Of a DNA stretch of 64,000 bases, positions 61,102 to 64,000 are shown in pieces (position 1 is the stretch's first letter; every line of letters starts with the position of its first letter). A program made the position numbers and the translations under genes. The notes under the pieces were generated by a model that saw nothing but the letters and a program-made list of their open reading frames with translations, searched no databases and was not told the origin of the DNA. Origin of the DNA: Mangrovimonas sp. ST2L15 (lineage in GTDB: Bacteria; Bacteroidota; Bacteroidia; Flavobacteriales; Flavobacteriaceae); the NCBI RefSeq assembly GCF_001280515.1, contig NZ_LBIQ01000052.1, positions 62,001 through 126,000 on the forward strand, given 5' to 3'.

Positions 61102-61748
61102 GTTTTATAGTAGGTGTCAAGAACTGATTTTCTTCCGATGGTTTTGGTAATGATATCATTTTCCAAATCCCAACCACGAGCTTGACAATATTCTCTCCCA
61201 TACCAGATTATTTGTAAGTGTAATTTATTCCAGGATTCCTCTGGAAATAATCGTTTCGCATCTTTTTCAGTTTGAACAACATTCTTTCCGTTGGAAAGAT
61301 TCCATCTGTACATTAAGCGATGAATGTGAGTGTCTACAGGAAAAGCTGGTATGCCAAAAGCTTGAGATAATACAACAGCAGCGGTTTTATGACCTACCGC
61401 CGGAAGCGCCTCTAGTTCTTCATAAGTTTGAGGAACTTGTCCGTTATGTTGTTCTATTAGAATTTTAGATAAGCCATAAATACCTTTGCTTTTCATAGGG
61501 GATAGCCCAACCGGTTTAATGATATCCCTAATTTCTTCTACCGTTAGTTTAACCATATCATATGGATTATCAGCTTTTGAAAACAGTTTTGGAGTGATTT
61601 GATTCACTCTAACATCGGTACTTTGAGCAGATAACAAAACGGCTATCAGTAGAGTATAAGGGTCTTTGTGGTCTAATGGAATGGGAATGGTAGGGTAGAT
61701 ATTGTCTAAAGTTTTCATAACAAAGTCTACCTTTTCTTGCTTAGTCAT
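61089..61748 (-). CDS. nth: Endonuclease III, lacking the Fe-S cluster cysteines
   Basis: A 219-residue DNA glycosylase/AP lyase of the HhH-GPD family, removing oxidised pyrimidines. The helix-hairpin-helix is LPAVGHKTAAVV with catalytic Lys121 (E. coli Lys120), and Asp139 is in PVDTHIHRL (E. coli Asp138). The C terminus should hold the four cysteines of the [4Fe-4S] cluster (C-x6-C-x2-C-x5-C); only Cys188 is retained and the rest is ARGWDLENDIITKTIGRKSV. The active site is complete, so base excision activity is likely, without the cluster. Divergent from bcp. Confidence 0.92.
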   Translation of the reverse strand: MTKQEKVDFVMKTLDNIYPTIPIPLDHKDPYTLLIAVLLSAQSTDVRVNQITPKLFSKADNPYDMVKLTVEEIRDIIKPVGLSPMKSKGIYGLSKILIEQHNGQVPQTYEELEALPAVGHKTAAVVLSQAFGIPAFPVDTHIHRLMYRWNLSNGKNVVQTEKDAKRLFPEESWNKLHLQIIWYGREYCQARGWDLENDIITKTIGRKSVLDTYYKTKKS

Positions 61749-61766
61749 TTATGGATTGTATTTTTG
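61737..61766 (+). promoter_or_regulatory. Promoter of bcp
   Basis: TTG (61737-61739) and TATTTTTG (61759-61766) are separated by exactly 19 bases. The -33 element lies inside the 5' end of the divergent nth gene. Confidence 0.8.
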
Positions 61767-61791
61767 TAATGAACATTCAAATTTAAACATT

Positions 61792-62244
61792 ATGACACAA
61801 TTAAAACCAGGAGATCAAGCACCAAATTTTAAAGTGAAAAATCAAGATGGTGAATATGTTTCTTTAAGTGACTATAAAGGTAAAAAACTGGTTTTGTTTT
61901 TTTATCCTAAAGCAAGCACACCGGGATGTACTGCAGAGGCCTGTAACTTAAGTGACAATTATGAAGCCTTTAAATCTAAGGGTTATGATATTTTGGGTGT
62001 GAGTGCTGATTCTGAAAAGAGACAATCTAATTTTAGAAATAAATATAATTTCCCTTATCCCTTATTAGCAGATGAAGATAAAGAGGTCATTAATGCCTAT
62101 GGTGTTTGGGGACCTAAAAAATTTATGGGAAAGGAATATGATGGGATTCATAGAACGACTTTTATTATTGATGAAAATGGTATGATTGAAGACGTTATTT
62201 CCAAAGTAAAAACTAAGGAACATTCCGATCAAATTCTGAAATAA
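61792..62244 (+). CDS. bcp: Thioredoxin-dependent thiol peroxidase (Bcp/PrxQ)
   Basis: A 150-residue peroxiredoxin of the Bcp/PrxQ group, reducing hydroperoxides with thioredoxin. Peroxidatic Cys46 and resolving Cys51 are in STPGCTAEACNLSD, the same five-residue spacing as E. coli Bcp. The start at 61792 (MTQLKPGDQAPNF) was chosen because the frame continues upstream into nth and its promoter. FFYPKASTPGC and GVSADSEKRQSNFRNKYNFP are typical family blocks. Single gene with a strong promoter and terminator; acts in the cytoplasm. Confidence 0.95.
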   Translation: MTQLKPGDQAPNFKVKNQDGEYVSLSDYKGKKLVLFFYPKASTPGCTAEACNLSDNYEAFKSKGYDILGVSADSEKRQSNFRNKYNFPYPLLADEDKEVINAYGVWGPKKFMGKEYDGIHRTTFIIDENGMIEDVISKVKTKEHSDQILK

Positions 62245-62246
62245 AA

Positions 62247-62273
62247 AAAAGCGACTTTTACAGTCGCTTTTTT
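62247..62273. terminator. Bidirectional terminator
   Basis: AAAAGCGAC pairs with GTCGCTTTT around TTTTACA; T-runs on both sides. It ends bcp and the convergent 485-aa gene. Confidence 0.88.
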
Positions 62274-62274
62274 G

Positions 62275-63732
62275 TTAATTATCTTTTAATACTTCTTCTT
62301 TGCTTCGGTGTCCAAATAGATGTTTTTCTTTAATAAGTTTGGAAACACCTTTTGGCAACATTTCTTCCCAACCATCTTCTCCTCCAGTAATCATTTTAAG
62401 CACTCTTCTTGAGAAAACAGTAAGTATTTTCGGATCGTAATCAGTAATATCTACTACCTTGCCATTGTATTTAAAGAATTTATACAATTCTTTCATACGT
62501 GGGTGTACTTTCAGGTTTTCACTATTTATAACGTGGCCATCTTCTCCAACCATAGGATAGAGATAAACCCGAAGGTCTTTGAAGAACAATTTACCAAATG
62601 CTTCCAAAATACCACCGCTTAAATGTCTATAGTATTTTTCATCAAAAATATCAACCAAATTGTTGACGCCCATGGCCAATCCCATTCTATTCTTGGTATA
62701 TTGAGAGAAATACTCAACTAATTTGTAATATTCCTGGAAATTGGAAATTAGAACGGTTTGACCTAATGAGCAAAGCAATTTAGCTCGATCCATAAAGTCT
62801 TGTTCGTCAATTTCACCTTCTGCCCTTAGGTTTGATAAGGTAATCTCGAATATAACCTGAGTTTTATTAACGTCTACTTTATTTTCCTTGATAAACATTT
62901 CATATGCATTTTTATACATATCCATGTTTACTTTAGTCACGGGTCTAAAACTACCTCTAAATGCCAGAATATTTCTTTTATAAAGAATTCTTGCTGGAAG
63001 GACATTGTTTCCATCAGGCGAAAACATTACCGCATCAGTCATACCATTTTTGACCAATTGCAAACTCATCAATCGGTTATCAACATCTTTATAAATGGGA
63101 CCTGAAAAATTGATGGTATCTATTTCAATTTGATCCTTATCCAAATGGTCATATAAATATCTCAACAACTTTTTAGGTTGGTTATATTTATAGAAAGCAC
63201 CATAAATCAAATTAGTTCCTAGAATTCCCAGAGTTTCTTGCTGTAATCTGGCGTCATTCTCCTTAAAACGGATGTGGAGGATAATCTCGTTGTATTCTTT
63301 TTGGTTGGGATCTAACTGGTATTTAATTCCTACCCAACCATGACCCTTAAATTGTTTGGCAAAATCAATAGTAGTAACCGTATTGGCATATGAAAAGAAC
63401 AATTTATTAGGGTGTTTTTCCCGAATTAATCGTTTTTCAATTAACCCTATTTCATGATAAAGCATTTTTCTGAGACGCGCCTCTGTCACATATCTTCCAT
63501 CTTCTTCAGTTCCGTAGATTGAATCACTAAAATCTTTATCATAAGCTGACATGGCCTTTGCGATTGTGCCTGAAGCACCACCAGCCCTAAAAAAGTTTCT
63601 TACAGTTTCTTGGCCGGCACCAATTTCGGCAAAAGTTCCGTAAATATTTTCGTTTAAATTAATCCGGAGCGCCTTGGTTTTTATTGATGGAATATCATCA
63701 AATTCCTTATCTCCTTTAAGGGTTATTTCCAT
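62275..63732 (-). CDS. Conserved cytoplasmic protein of unknown function (485 aa)
   Basis: A 485-residue protein starting MEITLKGDKEFDDIPSIKTK with no signal peptide and no membrane helix. Conserved-looking blocks are LNENIYGTFAEIGAGQETVR, FFRAGGASGTIAKAMSAYDK and YVTEARLRKMLYHEIGLIEK. I recall the same protein in Bacteroidota and some other phyla under misleading labels such as TonB-dependent receptor; the sequence shows neither plug nor barrel. GAGQETVRNFFRAGGASGT could be a phosphate-binding loop. Its own transcription unit, divergent from the metallo-hydrolase gene by 93 bases. Confidence 0.72.
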   Translation of the reverse strand: MEITLKGDKEFDDIPSIKTKALRINLNENIYGTFAEIGAGQETVRNFFRAGGASGTIAKAMSAYDKDFSDSIYGTEEDGRYVTEARLRKMLYHEIGLIEKRLIREKHPNKLFFSYANTVTTIDFAKQFKGHGWVGIKYQLDPNQKEYNEIILHIRFKENDARLQQETLGILGTNLIYGAFYKYNQPKKLLRYLYDHLDKDQIEIDTINFSGPIYKDVDNRLMSLQLVKNGMTDAVMFSPDGNNVLPARILYKRNILAFRGSFRPVTKVNMDMYKNAYEMFIKENKVDVNKTQVIFEITLSNLRAEGEIDEQDFMDRAKLLCSLGQTVLISNFQEYYKLVEYFSQYTKNRMGLAMGVNNLVDIFDEKYYRHLSGGILEAFGKLFFKDLRVYLYPMVGEDGHVINSENLKVHPRMKELYKFFKYNGKVVDITDYDPKILTVFSRRVLKMITGGEDGWEEMLPKGVSKLIKEKHLFGHRSKEEVLKDN

Positions 63733-63799
63733 GTTTGAATTCAGAGGTTATCATTAAGACAAAGGTATTAAAAAGCCATGTTTTACAAAAAAATAAGTT

Positions 63800-63807
63800 T
63801 ATTTTTG
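63800..63807 (+). promoter_or_regulatory. -7 promoter element of the MBL-fold hydrolase gene
   Basis: TATTTTTG fits TAnnTTTG and puts transcription start near 63813, supporting the TTG start codon at 63826. Confidence 0.6.
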
Positions 63808-63825
63808 TTCCAAACGCTAGCGCTG

Positions 63826-64000
63826 TTGAAAGTTACATTTCTAGGTACAGGAACATCCCAAGGAATCCCAATCATAGGGAGCAAACACCCCGTATGTTTA
63901 AGTGAGAACCCTAAAGATAAACGTCTAAGGGTGTCAATATTAATCGAATGGGATGACTATACTTATGTTGTGGATTGCGGACCAGATTTTAGACAACAAA
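63826..64000 (+). CDS. MBL-fold metallo-hydrolase (PhnP-like), cut by the window end
   Basis: The first 58 residues of a frame open to the right edge: KVTFLGTGTSQGIPIIGSKH, then VCLSENPKDKRLRVSILIEW and VVDCGPDFR. This is the N terminus of the PhnP/phosphoribosyl cyclic phosphodiesterase-like group of metallo-beta-lactamase-fold proteins, whose GTGTSQGIP and D-x-GPDFR are typical. The HxHxDH metal motif would lie beyond the window. The start codon appears to be TTG at 63826, where family members begin MKVTFLGTG. Exact function cannot be decided without the rest. Confidence 0.82.
   Translation, partial: MKVTFLGTGTSQGIPIIGSKHPVCLSENPKDKRLRVSILIEWDDYTYVVDCGPDFRQQ

Noticed and set aside
1-64000. 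tRNA, rRNA, insertion sequences, prophage or attachment sites
   Set aside because: I saw no cloverleaf-forming sequence, transposase, integrase or paired terminal repeats in the intergenic regions. A tRNAscan, Infernal or ISfinder run would be decisive.

Overview
The window is an AT-rich stretch of chromosome from a member of the Bacteroidota, almost certainly the family Flavobacteriaceae. The evidence is the repeated flavobacterial -7 promoter element TAnnTTTG upstream of many genes, sparse Shine-Dalgarno sequences, lipoproteins with a Cys-Ser-rich start, a carboxypeptidase-regulatory/TonB-type barrel receptor, DUF4834/YfhO neighbours, and a pair of PLP enzymes that fits sulfonolipid synthesis. 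It reads as ordinary, dense core chromosome: 56 protein genes (one cut by the right edge), no rRNA, tRNA, CRISPR array, insertion sequence or prophage that I could see.

Layout. 0-8 kb: an FMN reductase/MarR/pirin operon, a small membrane protein, the ABC-F factor EttA, a FadL-type porin, and a lipoprotein, a one-pass membrane protein and a metallo-beta-lactamase-fold lipoprotein on the other strand. 8.3-18.0 kb: eight closely spaced same-strand genes (coiled-coil protein, unknown soluble protein, AAA+ ATPase, NudK-like Nudix hydrolase, DUF6638-like protein, three-pass membrane protein, exported CarboxypepD_reg-like protein, large membrane-anchored protein). This is the least explained part of the window and the best candidate for an undescribed system. 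18.0-22.5 kb: glyoxylate shunt genes aceB and aceA with a divergent ScfR/RamB-type regulator and a 14-bp palindrome between them. 22.6-29.8 kb: an arginase/formimidoylglutamase-like protein that has lost both metal-binding histidines, imidazolonepropionase, fumarase, a cysteine-cluster protein, a 1-Cys peroxiredoxin and a methyltransferase.

30-38.7 kb: a 58-aa membrane protein, a TonB-type outer-membrane receptor, an ArsC-like reductase, a HAD hydrolase coupled to prfB (with the classical +1 programmed frameshift), threonine aldolase, a YbaB/EbfC protein and oligopeptidase B. 38.7-42.4 kb: a cysteine-synthase-like enzyme, an alpha-oxoamine synthase and a GNAT-type acyltransferase, together a plausible capnine/sulfonolipid locus. 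42.4-49 kb: an outer-membrane barrel, DUF4834, a YfhO-type membrane protein, a glycosyltransferase and a flippase (surface glycan synthesis/export). 49-56 kb: two secreted paralogues with repeated strand-turn motifs and -24/-12-like promoter sequences, flanking a thioredoxin-like protein without its CxxC, an M13 peptidase and a DUF4833 protein. 56-64 kb: a DUF3667 membrane protein, uvrA, an ECF sigma factor, a 49-aa protein, an endonuclease III lacking its Fe-S cysteines, a Bcp peroxiredoxin, a conserved protein of unknown function and the start of a metallo-hydrolase.

All functional assignments are from reading motifs and family memory; no database search was run.
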